Positions 1 to 9,553 of a DNA stretch of 64,000 nucleotides are shown here, one piece after another. This DNA is from Jaenimonas drosophilae. Its lineage: Eukaryota; Euglenozoa; Kinetoplastea; Trypanosomatida; Trypanosomatidae. The stretch's first letter is position 1. Each line of letters starts with the position of its first letter. The position numbers and the translations under genes are program-made. Below the pieces are notes generated by a model. That model was given only the letters and a program-made list of their open reading frames with translations. It ran no database searches and had not been told where the DNA came from. The stretch covers positions 124,001-188,000 of the forward strand of contig JASAON010001653.1 of the NCBI GenBank assembly GCA_030849065.1, given 5' to 3'.

Positions 1-1171
1 TCCACGACGAATAGTCATCCTCAATCATGCAGACACTCAGATACAAACACAAGGTGTGCCGTAGAAAGAAGAAGTACTGTATCGAGGGTCGGAACACAAT
101 TTGAGGATGTTGCGAGGATAAGCTCTCTGCGGCAGGATATCCCAGGGTGTTGCTGTCACTCAGAGGGGGAACGGAGTAGTGTGAAAATATTCCATCTCGG
201 TACTGCTCCCAGGGATAGCGCGAGTTGGGTTGATTGCTTGTGTGCATACGGCGATTTTGAATGGCAGTGTGCATGCTCGCGACTTCCTTCAGTCGGGATA
301 TCTCAATGTCGATTTCTCCGATCCATGAACGACAGTCATGGTAGAAAGCCGACTCCAACAGTCGCTGATGGGTCCGACTACTATATGCAGTATACTCGGA
401 TAAAAAATAGCATTGCGCTCTGTCAAGTAGAAGGCTGTAGCTAGCCCCAACGTTGTGCACCTCATAGCGCGTGACTCGAACTGTCCGGGTCTTTGGGGCA
501 GACCCTTGCAACGTATGTTGCGTGCTCTGGACGTCGTCAGCCGCAGAAACTCTGTTTGCGTTGTTGTTATCATCGACGACGGTGAAAGTTCCAGGTTGGG
601 GTACTTCTCCATCGCCTCGTCCAATAGCTTGCAAAACGTCAATCCAGCCTATGAGTGCATAGGTTGCCTGTAGAAACTTCTCAAACGACATGGCGGTGTC
701 ATCAGGGCATCCAGTTCCCTGGTCATCTCCCAGCGTGTGAAGTGGTGGCGCGTTGCTCATACTGTCTCTCCCATGATCAGTTGCCGTACCCATCCAGTGA
801 GTTGGCGCACCGGCATACTTCGTTACCCTGTGTTCATTGTTAAACTCCAACAGTGTGAACTGAGAACTCAGGAGAGCATCCTTTGTCGCCTGAAGCTCGT
901 CGTGGTGGCTCCGAACGAAGCCAGCAATGTTCTGATGGAGCAAGGGTATGAGTGCACGGGTGGTGGAAGTGGCCTCCAGTCGATCGCGCTCATCAAGTGC
1001 GTTTGACGAGCAAATGTACTCGAGTGCAATTTGTCGCACTGCCGTCAATATCATGCCTAGTGAGTTTTCAAGGGGAGTTACTTGCATCGAGGGAGTCAAG
1101 CTAGCGAGATGCCTTGCGTGATCAAGGATTCGATCCCTGTCACGGTCAGTTGGAAGCGCGATGCTAGTCAT
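1..1171 (-). CDS. Unrecognised protein, C-terminal part missing off left edge
   Basis: Reading the minus strand from the ATG at 1171 gives about 390 codons without a stop, running off the left end of the window. The first in-frame stop upstream of that ATG is a TGA near 1240, so 1171 is the first usable Met after it. The predicted protein begins MTSIALPTDRDRD and is a soluble-looking mix of charged and hydrophobic residues, with an acidic Asn-containing stretch about two thirds of the way along. I see no signal peptide, membrane segment or family motif. It starts about 155 bases after the stop of the upstream methyltransferase gene, the tight spacing expected in a polycistronic unit. The length of the open frame is the main evidence that it is real; the function is unknown. 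Confidence 0.72.
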   Translation of the reverse strand, partial: MTSIALPTDRDRDRILDHARHLASLTPSMQVTPLENSLGMILTAVRQIALEYICSSNALDERDRLEATSTTRALIPLLHQNIAGFVRSHHDELQATKDALLSSQFTLLEFNNEHRVTKYAGAPTHWMGTATDHGRDSMSNAPPLHTLGDDQGTGCPDDTAMSFEKFLQATYALIGWIDVLQAIGRGDGEVPQPGTFTVVDDNNNANRVSAADDVQSTQHTLQGSAPKTRTVRVTRYEVHNVGASYSLLLDRAQCYFLSEYTAYSSRTHQRLLESAFYHDCRSWIGEIDIEISRLKEVASMHTAIQNRRMHTSNQPNSRYPWEQYRDGIFSHYSVPPLSDSNTLGYPAAESLSSQHPQIVFRPSIQYFFFLRHTLCLYLSVCMIEDDYSSW

Positions 1172-1326
1172 ACTGAATGAATGTGACTCCTTGATAGGCA
1201 AGTATGGGAAACAGAGCGCGACAAAAATATTTGTTCACAGAAGCTCAAGTAACCGAGCAACTTCGTCCATTGGGCAGTGAACAGCAACAAGCAATGGCGC
1301 TGTTGTGATCCTCAGTTGCTGAAGAA

Positions 1327-2727
1327 CTAATGTCCTTCATTATATGCTTCCCATTCCTGCATACTTTTGTATGGCTTGGCAATGATGTAGTGTGATGTAC
1401 CAAAGTGCTTGTTATCCCACTTGCTAATGGTCAAGCCACTCAGCCTGATGACACGTCGGATATCGCGATTCCACCAGCATCCCCAATTCTTTGCATGTCT
1501 TGGCGCCCACTTATCTAAGTGGTTGTTCACACGCGGTGTGTCGCCCTTTCCGTGCTCAATAAGAAGAAGTGTGCCTCCGGGTTTGCATACCCTCGATAGC
1601 TCCCGAAGAGCACGGACAGGGTCATCGTAGCTGCAGAGGCCAAACATGTCAACCACTGTGTCAAAACTATTGTCGGGAAACGGAAGCTGTTCGGCAGCGT
1701 AGTTTGCCACTGAGAAAATTGGTTGAGGTGCTTGAAGGAAACTCTTCGAGTCTTTGGCAACAGATACAAGCTGGTCATGAACGGCAGTTCGTTTCGATTT
1801 TCCATCCGCCTCCCGTTTGTCTCTCGCAGCGCCATTATCCTCTGGCTGCACGAATCGGTCAGAGAGCTTCTGAAGCATCTCGCGAAACTCGTATCTGTGC
1901 TCCATTTCTTTTTCTCGTCGACTGAGTTCCCTTTCTCCATCCTTCGATAGAAGCGGAAGCCCACTTCCTGGCATACCTGCGTTCAAAATCGGAGCGACGA
2001 TCTTTCCCTGATCCATGAGCAGTTCCTCATCACCGCTCTCCACAACAGGAGACAAAAAGACATCACGAACCGTTCCATCTCCTTGAATCACTTTACGTTT
2101 GCGGATAGGGGTACTCTTGGGCGAGCTATCGTCAGCGCTCGCATCATGTTCTTTCTTCAGCATGGACAGAATTAACTCCCGATCATAGTCTGGATAACGA
2201 TACGGAGTGTACCCAAAGCGACTTTGAACTTTTTGAATGCATGACTCAACCATTCCTGGAGATCGATCGCACAAAACAATCTCATCACAAGGATAGCTCT
2301 TCCCAATGCGACTCAGAACATAGCTGGCTCCACTAGTGTCGCCGTCAGCTTCACTTCTCCCCGAACCCGACTCCACGTTACTGCGAAGTAGCTGTCTTAT
2401 TCCTTCGTCTTCAGTCAGAAAACTCTTCGGGTAGTACGCTACATTACCACCACATCCCGCCCCAACTTCGAGTACTCGGCCAGTGAGAAACCCCTCTTCC
2501 TTGATCATTTTCCTGCGCCAGCGGCTCAATCCTAAGTAGAACTCTTGGCTACGAGTGCGTTTCTCGTACGCATTGTTCACAGATAAGTCGTCGTAGCTCT
2601 TGATTCTTTGGGCGTTGCTGACAGTATAATTGGGTGGAGGTGCTAGGGAGATGGCGACGACATAAGCTGTTCCAGAAAAAATTGTGAGGCATGTGGTGCC
2701 GACGATAATCTTGCTGATTAGCTTCAT
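1327..2727 (-). CDS. OMS1/METTL7-like class I SAM methyltransferase with N-terminal membrane anchor
   Basis: Predicted 466 aa S-adenosylmethionine-dependent methyltransferase. A hydrophobic segment near the N terminus (IIVGTTCLTIFSGTAYVVAI) looks like a single membrane anchor. Motif I is LEVGAGCGGN, and the C-terminal half carries LPFPDNSFDTVV, LRELSRVCKPGG and LLIEHGKG, typical of Methyltransf_11 proteins. The anchor plus the FPDNSFDTVVDMFGLCSYDDP stretch resembles yeast Oms1, a mitochondrial inner-membrane protein; that specific match is from memory. Between motif I and the C-terminal core lies an unusually long polar insertion. An upstream in-frame ATG at 2967 exists, but that extension translates a polypyrimidine tract (2743-2770), so the ATG at 2727 is preferred. 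The methyl acceptor is unknown. Confidence 0.85.
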   Translation of the reverse strand: MKLISKIIVGTTCLTIFSGTAYVVAISLAPPPNYTVSNAQRIKSYDDLSVNNAYEKRTRSQEFYLGLSRWRRKMIKEEGFLTGRVLEVGAGCGGNVAYYPKSFLTEDEGIRQLLRSNVESGSGRSEADGDTSGASYVLSRIGKSYPCDEIVLCDRSPGMVESCIQKVQSRFGYTPYRYPDYDRELILSMLKKEHDASADDSSPKSTPIRKRKVIQGDGTVRDVFLSPVVESGDEELLMDQGKIVAPILNAGMPGSGLPLLSKDGERELSRREKEMEHRYEFREMLQKLSDRFVQPEDNGAARDKREADGKSKRTAVHDQLVSVAKDSKSFLQAPQPIFSVANYAAEQLPFPDNSFDTVVDMFGLCSYDDPVRALRELSRVCKPGGTLLLIEHGKGDTPRVNNHLDKWAPRHAKNWGCWWNRDIRRVIRLSGLTISKWDNKHFGTSHYIIAKPYKSMQEWEAYNEGH

Positions 2728-2736
2728 TGATGGGTG

Positions 2737-2770
2737 CTTGGTGAAAGAGAAACAAAGGGAGACAGAGAAA
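2737..2770 (-). promoter_or_regulatory. Candidate spliced-leader acceptor (polypyrimidine tract plus AG) for the methyltransferase
   Basis: On the minus strand 2770-2743 is a pyrimidine-rich run (purine-rich on the plus strand), followed by an AG at 2738-2737 about ten bases before the ATG at 2727. This is the arrangement of a kinetoplastid trans-splice acceptor. The exact site is inferred. Confidence 0.5.
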
Positions 2771-3076
2771 CAAGTAGTGTCAGAGAAGCAAGTATTGTTG
2801 TCACCCATCACTAGTAACAGTGTCAATAGAGTATTGGAATCGGCATTTGAGAGTTGCGCTACAAGTTCATACCAACGAACCAAGAAATGAAGGAACTGGG
2901 CCCCGAGCCGGCCAAAGAAAGAAAGAATTGCGTTGTAAGCCTTCCGGCGCGCTGTGATAAAAAACATGCTCTTGTTTCATGTGACCAAGAAAAAAAAACA
3001 CAACAAACGGTAAACTGATCGGTCACAGAAACAATTGAGTATCGATAGTGGAGAAAGCAAAATACATTATTGCCTT

Positions 3077-4477
3077 CTACATCTTCGAACTGAAATGAGA
3101 ATCCACAAACTTTAGCATAAGATCGGCTTGAGAATTGAGACTGAACCGCTGCATAGCATACTCCTTGCACCTTGGGCCCTTAGTCTTCTTCCAATTCTCA
3201 TTCAATGCTCTCATCACGGCAGCGTACACGCCATCTGCCACCTGTGAGTTCGAGCCTTCATCTACGAGGAATCCAACATCCTCATGAACGAAGTCCAGTG
3301 GACCACCGGACTTTGCACCAATGACAGGGGTTCCACAGCCCATACATTCGATGAAAACCAAACCGAACGGTTCATCCTTACTGGGAAACACCGATACATC
3401 TGTCACGGAGTAAACATTAGCCAATTCGGGTTGTCCTTGTGGCCCAAGAAAGAATGTCTTCGTCAGCTTTAGCTCTTGATACGCCATATCGACATACTTT
3501 ACCCGCGTATCCTGCGAGCCTCCACCCAGAATGAGGGTGAGAACATTTCTACCCTCCTTTTCCCAGCGACTTGCCGCTGATAGTACTGCATCCAGCCTCT
3601 TCCACTCGGCAAATCGTCCGCAAAATACCACAACCTCATCATAGGAGTCTACGTTTGAAATAACTTGTCCCGGGGCGACATTCTTGACTTCGGTAGGAAG
3701 CTTTGAGACATCAAATCCCTCGTACAGCACTTGTGGTGTCTTTCCGAATGCCTCCTGACGAGTCATACCTACCTTCTCGTGGAAGATAAGTTGATTGTAG
3801 CCGCAGGGAGTGACAGCAACTCGGTCCTTGGGAAAAGCGGGAAATAGCCTCTCGAATGTATCCTTTTGTGGCTGTGAAACAGCAAAAACACCGGCGACTT
3901 TAGCGAAGCCCTCGAAAATCTTCTTTTCCTCGCGAATCCAATTGTAGTACTTCATCGGGAAGTCAGGCAGCTGTGCCATTTCGTTTTCGTACATTTTCAG
4001 CGCAGTGCCATGAGCAAAAACGACAAGAGGGACTCTCTTCATTCCCTTTGCCACGCGCATATCATTGATTTCAGTGAGAATAACGGGATTCATGAAACAG
4101 TGATGCGCCATGAAGAGATCAATCTTGTGGTCATGCTTCTTCTCCACATAGTCAATGAAGTCGATACACTGGTTTCGAAGGTTGTCACAGTATGACTTTA
4201 CTTCAGCGTCAGTCATCGAATGCCACCTCTTGCTACTCTGGGGGCCAACGCTCTCACAGATCGGAATGGGATGGGGAATTTCATAGACTCGGTGGTCGTC
4301 CTGACCTGCTGGGGTTTTTAAGATGTCAGATGGCCAAATGGAGTAGCAGTGACAGTTTGACAAAGAATTCAGTGCAAGATGCTGTCCCTGATGAAGGATA
4401 CCAGAGCCTGGCGCAAACTGGCCAGGTCCCTGCCAGTTATTTGTGCCAAGAGCAAAAATGAGCCACTCCTTCTGCAT
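3077..4477 (-). CDS. GT4-family glycosyltransferase (GT-B fold)
   Basis: Predicted 466 aa. The C-terminal half shows the GT4 donor-binding pattern: VVFCGRFAEWKRLD (start of the Rossmann-like donor domain), LILGGG, FFLGPQGQPELANVYSVTDVSVFPS, then the E-x7-E signature in DEPFGLVFIECMGCGTPVIG. An HGTA element in the N-terminal domain (VVFAHGTALKMYENEM) fits the acceptor side. No signal peptide or membrane segment is evident, so it is probably cytosolic or loosely associated. The family is clear from these motifs, but the sugar donor and acceptor cannot be read from the sequence. It lies between the methyltransferase and the dynein light chain, with no obvious functional link to either. Confidence 0.85.
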   Translation of the reverse strand: MQKEWLIFALGTNNWQGPGQFAPGSGILHQGQHLALNSLSNCHCYSIWPSDILKTPAGQDDHRVYEIPHPIPICESVGPQSSKRWHSMTDAEVKSYCDNLRNQCIDFIDYVEKKHDHKIDLFMAHHCFMNPVILTEINDMRVAKGMKRVPLVVFAHGTALKMYENEMAQLPDFPMKYYNWIREEKKIFEGFAKVAGVFAVSQPQKDTFERLFPAFPKDRVAVTPCGYNQLIFHEKVGMTRQEAFGKTPQVLYEGFDVSKLPTEVKNVAPGQVISNVDSYDEVVVFCGRFAEWKRLDAVLSAASRWEKEGRNVLTLILGGGSQDTRVKYVDMAYQELKLTKTFFLGPQGQPELANVYSVTDVSVFPSKDEPFGLVFIECMGCGTPVIGAKSGGPLDFVHEDVGFLVDEGSNSQVADGVYAAVMRALNENWKKTKGPRCKEYAMQRFSLNSQADLMLKFVDSHFSSKM

Positions 4478-4701
4478 TGCTCACTTGATGAATTGCTTGA
4501 TTGTGGGGGTGCGATATGTGGTCTATGACGAGAAGCGATGGAAATCAGATGATAGAAAATAGCATTCTCATCGCTTCTGAGAAGCATGGAGCACAGTGGC
4601 ACATGAGAGACCGATTGATTGCATCAATGCATAGGGGGCAAAATTTACATCATCTCTATGCAGCAACGACTTCCGCAACTCTGTATCACCAAAGAAGAGT
4701 G

Positions 4702-5043
4702 CTACAGCCCTTTGAAAATCACGATGGCAACATAGCCCTTATGAAACATATACATGAGGTGTTTCAGCTCATAGGTGATCTCAAATCCGAAGCCTTCACC
4801 AATGACGCAGTGCCATGATGGTCCAAACTTCTTGTCCATCTGCTCTTTTGCGTGTTTCGCTGCTTGCTCATAATTGTCTTCATACTTCTCAAGTGCATTG
4901 ACTATGATTTCCCTGCAATCAGAGCGCATTTCTTCAGACATGTCGCTCGTTTTCTCCAGAGGATAATTAAGCGATTGAGTGTACCGCCTGATAAACTCAC
5001 GATTGCATGGGCCCTCAGGCTCCTTCGGCTTATTGTCCATCAT
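4702..5043 (-). CDS. DYNLL: Dynein light chain, LC8/DYNLL family
   Basis: Predicted 113 aa, slightly longer than the usual ~89 aa because of an N-terminal extension of about 20 residues. The LC8 core is easy to see: a charged helical region with KYEDNYEQAAKHAKEQMDKKFGPSWHCVIGEGFGFEITYE split over the second helix and first strands, then a KHLMYMFHKGYVAIVIFK C-terminal strand pair. LC8 is a dimeric hub that binds short linear motifs in dynein intermediate chains and many other partners; here it would serve cytoplasmic or flagellar dynein. Two Met codons lie at the start (5043 and 5040) and either could be used. The divergence and the N-terminal tail suggest a flagellar-type LC8 paralogue rather than the most conserved form, which is inference. 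Confidence 0.9.
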   Translation of the reverse strand: MMDNKPKEPEGPCNREFIRRYTQSLNYPLEKTSDMSEEMRSDCREIIVNALEKYEDNYEQAAKHAKEQMDKKFGPSWHCVIGEGFGFEITYELKHLMYMFHKGYVAIVIFKGL

Positions 5044-5192
5044 TTTGTTTGGGGGTTGTTGCTATAGATCACTGAAAAGGAAGATAAAATGGAGCAAATG
5101 AATGTTGTGGTACACAGTGTCACTATAAAGGAGATTTCGAAGATATAGAGACCTCTCACCGGAACGAACAATTCTCAGCAAATAACATACAA

Positions 5193-5861
5193 CTACGCAT
5201 CCGCCAACACCGGACGCGCCTCAATACGCTCCTTCCTTTTCTCGTGGACAGCTCCCTCAACCCTGAGGTCATCCTTTGGAATAGTCACCTTCGCAAGTTC
5301 ACCGTAATCACTCTCATTGTTGGGTACATTGGCCATCAGCTCCGCCAAGAGTTCATCATCATCATACTGGGCAGTTGCAGCGATTGAACTCTTCATGGCA
5401 CAGTCGATCTGCTGAGCTTCCTCAATTGACTCTGCAGTTTCATCCATCAGCCTCTCAATATCATCAATGTTGAGCATTTCATTCAGCCTCTTCAGCTCCC
5501 CATTTCCCTCCTTCAGAGAGTTGAAAACTTCCGCCTCAACTTCCATGAAATCGATTGTGTTGATTAGCTGTTGAACATTATCCAGCATTGCTGTCACCCC
5601 TTCAATTTGCGACAGCTGCATCTTCTCACGTCTCAAGCAAAATAACGCCCGTTTCCGTTCACCTTTTGCGAGAAACGCCTTTGCCTGATTACGCTCAAAG
5701 CAGCTCACTTTTTCGTACTTGTGGCTAAGGGCTGTAAGGTTATCCCGTTGCAGCTTCAATTGCAACTTCACTTTGTCTGACGACGAAATGGTGGGAGCTT
5801 TGTGCTGCTGTGATTTGGTCGACTTCTTCGTCCCTGACTCGTGTGAGTTTGATGATCCCAT
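5193..5861 (-). CDS. VPS20: ESCRT-III subunit VPS20/CHMP6 (Snf7 family)
   Basis: Predicted 222 aa, the usual length for the family. The N terminus from the ATG at 5861 is MGSSNS, a good N-myristoylation signal of the kind known in CHMP6/Vps20. The Snf7 domain follows: DKVKLQLKLQRDNLTALSHK, then AKAFLAKGERKRALFCLRREK (the CHMP6-type basic helix), then TAMLDNVQQLINTIDFMEVEAEVF and an acidic region with LMDETAESIEEAQQID. The family bridges ESCRT-II to the Snf7 polymer during membrane budding and scission. An in-frame upstream extension to 5954 exists, but it would bury the myristoylation site, so 5861 is chosen. This is the last gene before the poor-quality block to its right. Confidence 0.92.
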   Translation of the reverse strand: MGSSNSHESGTKKSTKSQQHKAPTISSSDKVKLQLKLQRDNLTALSHKYEKVSCFERNQAKAFLAKGERKRALFCLRREKMQLSQIEGVTAMLDNVQQLINTIDFMEVEAEVFNSLKEGNGELKRLNEMLNIDDIERLMDETAESIEEAQQIDCAMKSSIAATAQYDDDELLAELMANVPNNESDYGELAKVTIPKDDLRVEGAVHEKRKERIEARPVLADA

Positions 5862-6075
5862 TATTCCTGGTGACTCAATGGAATTCGAGTTACTACAACA
5901 CCAAAAGTCAGAGAGCAAAAGAAAATTGCAACGTTGGCACCCAACAGCAACCACTCATTCCCCCTCAACAACTCGACGTCAATACCCCAAAGCCCTGCCT
6001 ACAAAAAAAGAGCAACCAGAGAGGACAGCATCCATACGGCAAACCAAGTACTTCGCCAGCGCCCAACCTTGCGCA
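5862..6075. other. 5' flank of VPS20, ordinary sequence
   Basis: Normal-looking intergenic sequence upstream of VPS20 on the coding strand, with purine-rich stretches on the plus strand around 5905-5925 and 6003-6030 that could serve as polypyrimidine tracts. No gene is seen. Confidence 0.5.
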
Positions 6076-7690
6076 CCGATTCCCCCCCCCCCGCCAATAC
6101 GGTTGACTTTTGGCTTGGGGCGGGGGTTCTGCATTGGAAAAGGCCCCCCCCCAAACCCCCAAAACCCGCCGCGCACGGGGGGGGTGACGGCAGCCACCCC
6201 CCCCCGCCGAACGAAGAAAGGACAAAAGGCAAAAAGCCGGACGCGCGGCGGCGGAAATTGGCCGGGGGTGGGGGGGCCGGGCGGGGAATGGTTTGTGGCG
6301 CGGGGCCCTCGTGAATCAAGAACCCCCCCCACACACACACACACACACGCAGACACACACGCAAGCGCACAACCCACAGAATCACCACCCGCCGACCCGG
6401 CGCCGCATAAGCAGCGGGGGTTGGAAAGAGTTTCGTCAAATGGAAACGGGCCTTAAAATCCGTTAGGATAATCCCGAGGCGCCACCCCCCCCCCGCATAA
6501 TGCGGTTTGGAAAGCGCATTCCCCATGGAATGCGGGGGGGGGTTTTCACGCCCCCCCCCAACAAGAAACCCAAAAGCGAAAAAGCGCGCGGGGCCCCAAC
6601 CCGCCGCCCGCCGGATCGGGATGAGGCGATAGGGCCCCACCCCGCCACGCCGGCAAGCTTTCCGGAAAAGCGGGCAAGCGCGCCACCTGTGAAACTCCAG
6701 ATGCTTTGCGCGTATGCGTCGCCCGCGCCCCTCGCCCCCCGCCAGCATTTTTCGCCATACGCAGCCCGGCACCTTTTGGTTTCCACTAGTTTTTTGAGGC
6801 CGGCCACCCACCCACCCCCCCATCGCGCCAAAAGAAAGCCCCTCCCATTTTGCAAACGCGGGGCCCATTAAAGAGTTTTCTTCTTTTCTTTTCAAAAACA
6901 AATCCACTTCCTTTCACGCCAAATGTCTCCCTTCCCCCGCGCCGCGTGGGGGTTTTGAATTTGGACGCCGGGCCCCGGTTCCCCGCGGCAAAATATCCCC
7001 CCCCATCAAATCGCCCCCCTTCTTCGAACCCGGGCCCCGCCCCGAACCACTTAATCCAACCACGCCGCATGCCAAAAACCCCAGCGGGGGGCGGGCTTTC
7101 CGCAAGGGCGAAGGCGGGGCGGCGGTTTGGCAATGTTTTCCGCGCCTGGCTGCGTGCGCGCGCGCCCAGCGGCCGGGCCCGGTTGCGGCATTCGCCCCCC
7201 CCCCCCCCCCTTTGCCCCCGCAGAACCCCGGCGCCCCAAAACAGGCCGGCAATTTTCCAAGGCGGGGGGCGGCGCGGGGGCCTGCCGCCGCGAAAAAATC
7301 GCAACCCCCCCCTCTGAAAAGGGAGGCGTGGCGAAACAAAAACCAAAGCAAATTGCTCTTTTTTTTTGCGCGGGGGGGGGGCCGCCGGGCCAGGCATTCC
7401 CCCCGCGCCGCCTCGATTCCGCGGCAAAAGCACCTGCCGGCTGGCTGCAATCCAGAGGACCTTTTTTTGAAAAAGAGGGGGGGGGGGCGGGGCGGGCCGG
7501 GGTTGTCAAAAAAAACGCGGCGGGGCCGCTTGTTCGAAGAGGGGCCGCGGGCGCCATTCGCGAGCAAAATGTTTCGCTGCGCCCGGCCTTGCGGTTGTTT
7601 TGAAAAGGGGGGTGGGGTGGTTTTACCGCGCCCCCAAAAGAGAGCACAAACGCACCACCGCAAACAACAGCGGGCCACAGAACCCCGCCC
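6076..7690. other. Low-quality or misassembled GC-rich block
   Basis: The composition changes abruptly. The stretch is dominated by G and C homopolymers, including 11 C at 6082-6092 and 16 C at 7195-7210, and many runs of 6-9 G or C. The long frames here translate to Pro-, Gly- and Arg-rich sequence in several frames and both strands at once, with no recognisable domain. This pattern is what poor base calling or a forced contig join produces. I annotate no gene here. Confidence 0.8.
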
Positions 7691-8206
7691 GTTGGCTTTC
7701 TCCTCGCGATCCCGTTGTTCATCGCTGGCGCGCTCACCTCACCCAAGCTGCGGGGATGTAGGGGACCCACTCCCCCACAGAGCACGCTTCATAGCGAGTG
7801 TTTTGAAATATTGTCAGAAAACGAAGTGCCCCCGGTGCGCTAGATGGGGGCTACTGAATTCCATTGTCAAGGTCGGGAATGCGCACACACGACACTGGAT
7901 GCCACTAATGCCAAATACTGGGGTGGCAGATGGCCGACGTTTACACCTGCCACACCAGTTACTTCTCTCAGAAAAAGAAGAGTTGGGTTGCCACGCTTCA
8001 TCTCTCCAGAGTGTGCTCCACCCCTCTCTTCCCAAGTACCTTCTCAGTGGTTCATCACGATGCGGCTGAGGATGCCTCCACTGGGCTCCCATGATCTTCC
8101 TCCGTGCCTTGGGCATCCCGACTATGCCACCGTCGCGATGGGCACTAAAGCGATGTATGTATGTGCGTGTGGTGAACCACAACAACGTGAATATGCCTAC
8201 CCGAAA
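7691..8206. other. 3' flank of the PLP decarboxylase, no gene seen
   Basis: The sequence returns to ordinary complexity. Open frames exist on both strands (for example 7814-8185 minus and 7844-8278 plus), but none shows a domain or reliable coding character. It probably contains the 3' UTR of the decarboxylase gene. Confidence 0.5.
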
Positions 8207-9553
8207 TCAGACGTCTGTCAAGAAGAGTTGGATGGTATCTGCCACGGTCTGTGCCTTCTTGATGCAGACCAAGCTTGATGCATTGCCATCTGCAGCCTCC
8301 GTGTACATGAAGCAGGCTGGCATCTGACGGATGTTGTACAAGGAGAAGGTGCTGTGGTAGTAGCCACCCACGTCATGGACCACCACCACATCATGGAGGG
8401 GGTGCACCTCGGCCGGAAGAAGAGCTGCCCGGGTGAGTGTGCATCCTGAATTGCAGCATGGTCCGGCCACATCGGTTTCCGTCGTTGAACCCGTCTTCTT
8501 GATGCCATCTTCCCCATAGACAAAGACGCGCAGGGGCCACTTCTCGGGCTGCCAGACGGTTCGAACAGCCAGGTCGGCCCCCACATGTTGGGAAATGATT
8601 TGCCGCCCGCCACTCTGCTTCACGTATTCCACACGCGAGATGAGCACACCCGACTTGGCGGCGATGGCACGGCCAAACTCCGTCAGGATCACCCGCTTCA
8701 CAGCCGCCAACGGGGCAAAGAGTGTGGGCACCGACCGTTGCAGCGCATCAACGTAGTGCTTGACAGAGACGCTCTCCGCGTCGGTGCTGAAGTCCACCGG
8801 GAAGCCACCGCCAATATCAATCACCTCCACCCATTGGGCAATCTTGGGGTGGTTGGCCACTTCCTCCACGATGCTCCGCACCCCTGCAACCATCGTATCC
8901 AGGGATAGCCCCTGGGAACCACTATGCACGTGAATCATGCGGAGGTTGATGAGGTCGTGGTACTTGACGAAGCTCTCAACAATCTTATCCAGGTTGCCCG
9001 CATCGTGCAGGCTGATGCCAAACTTACTCACTTTTCCGCCCGTCGTGAGCTCGGCGATGTCTGTGTGCGTCACCGTCTGTGGGTTGATGCGGATGCCCAC
9101 CGTCGCACGGTTCTGGATGGGTCCAAAGCCCGCCACCTCTCCACGGACCAAGGCCACCACACGATGCAGCTCCTCAAAGTTATCCACGTTGAGGTAGCAG
9201 GGCACCTGCAGGGCGTGGTGGAGCTCCTCGAGGGTCTTGGTTGGGGAATCGAAGATGATGCCGTTGGGCTGTGTGCCGTAGACGCGCTCGGCAATGGCGA
9301 ACTCGCCGATGCTGGCCGTCTCTGCGGCGAAGCCACACTCCTTGGCGATGGCAACCACGGCCTGCAGTGGGTTGGCCTTGATGGCGAAGGAGTGGTGGAA
9401 GGACACCGCCCCGTTCGGAACCGCGCTGTTGAAGGCGGCGGTGACGGCCAACATGCGGCGACGGAGTTCCGTCTTGTTCATGAGAAAAATGTGCGTGTGG
9501 GCGGGAAACAGCTTCGCCGCCGCCACATCTCGCATGGCACTCTCAACCCACAT
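8207..9553 (-). CDS. Fold-III PLP-dependent decarboxylase (diaminopimelate/ornithine decarboxylase-like)
   Basis: Predicted 448 aa from the ATG at 9553; the frame extends to a GTG at 9625, but that extension is a Pro/Ser run. Alanine-racemase-fold landmarks are present: the PLP-lysine motif SFAIKANP (Lys about 59), HVHSGSQG (about 208-215), the phosphate-binding IDIGGGFP (about 246-253) and DVGGYYHSTFSLYN with the active-site Tyr near 398. AIKANP and SLYN favour diaminopimelate decarboxylase over ornithine decarboxylase. Two signature sites deviate: the usual EPGR is EFGR (about 292), and the C-[ED]-S/G-x-D substrate motif is CNSGC (about 367-371), lacking both acids. It is therefore probably a decarboxylase or relative acting on a different amino acid. 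Transfer from bacteria is possible but unproven. Confidence 0.8.
   Translation of the reverse strand: MWVESAMRDVAAAKLFPAHTHIFLMNKTELRRRMLAVTAAFNSAVPNGAVSFHHSFAIKANPLQAVVAIAKECGFAAETASIGEFAIAERVYGTQPNGIIFDSPTKTLEELHHALQVPCYLNVDNFEELHRVVALVRGEVAGFGPIQNRATVGIRINPQTVTHTDIAELTTGGKVSKFGISLHDAGNLDKIVESFVKYHDLINLRMIHVHSGSQGLSLDTMVAGVRSIVEEVANHPKIAQWVEVIDIGGGFPVDFSTDAESVSVKHYVDALQRSVPTLFAPLAAVKRVILTEFGRAIAAKSGVLISRVEYVKQSGGRQIISQHVGADLAVRTVWQPEKWPLRVFVYGEDGIKKTGSTTETDVAGPCCNSGCTLTRAALLPAEVHPLHDVVVVHDVGGYYHSTFSLYNIRQMPACFMYTEAADGNASSLVCIKKAQTVADTIQLFLTDV

Noticed and set aside
1125..1140. tRNA T-loop-like GATTCGATCCCTG
   Set aside because: No matching T-arm stem, acceptor stem or anticodon arm around it, and it lies inside the long minus-strand frame.
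5965..7785. Several long overlapping frames on both strands (for example about 302 aa, 285 aa and 254 aa)
   Set aside because: They lie in the homopolymer-rich block, are Pro/Gly/Arg-rich in several frames at once and show no domain; high GC simply removes stop codons.
7814..8185. 123-aa minus-strand frame with several Cys and Arg
   Set aside because: No motif, overlaps a plus-strand frame of similar length and sits in the probable 3' UTR of the decarboxylase.
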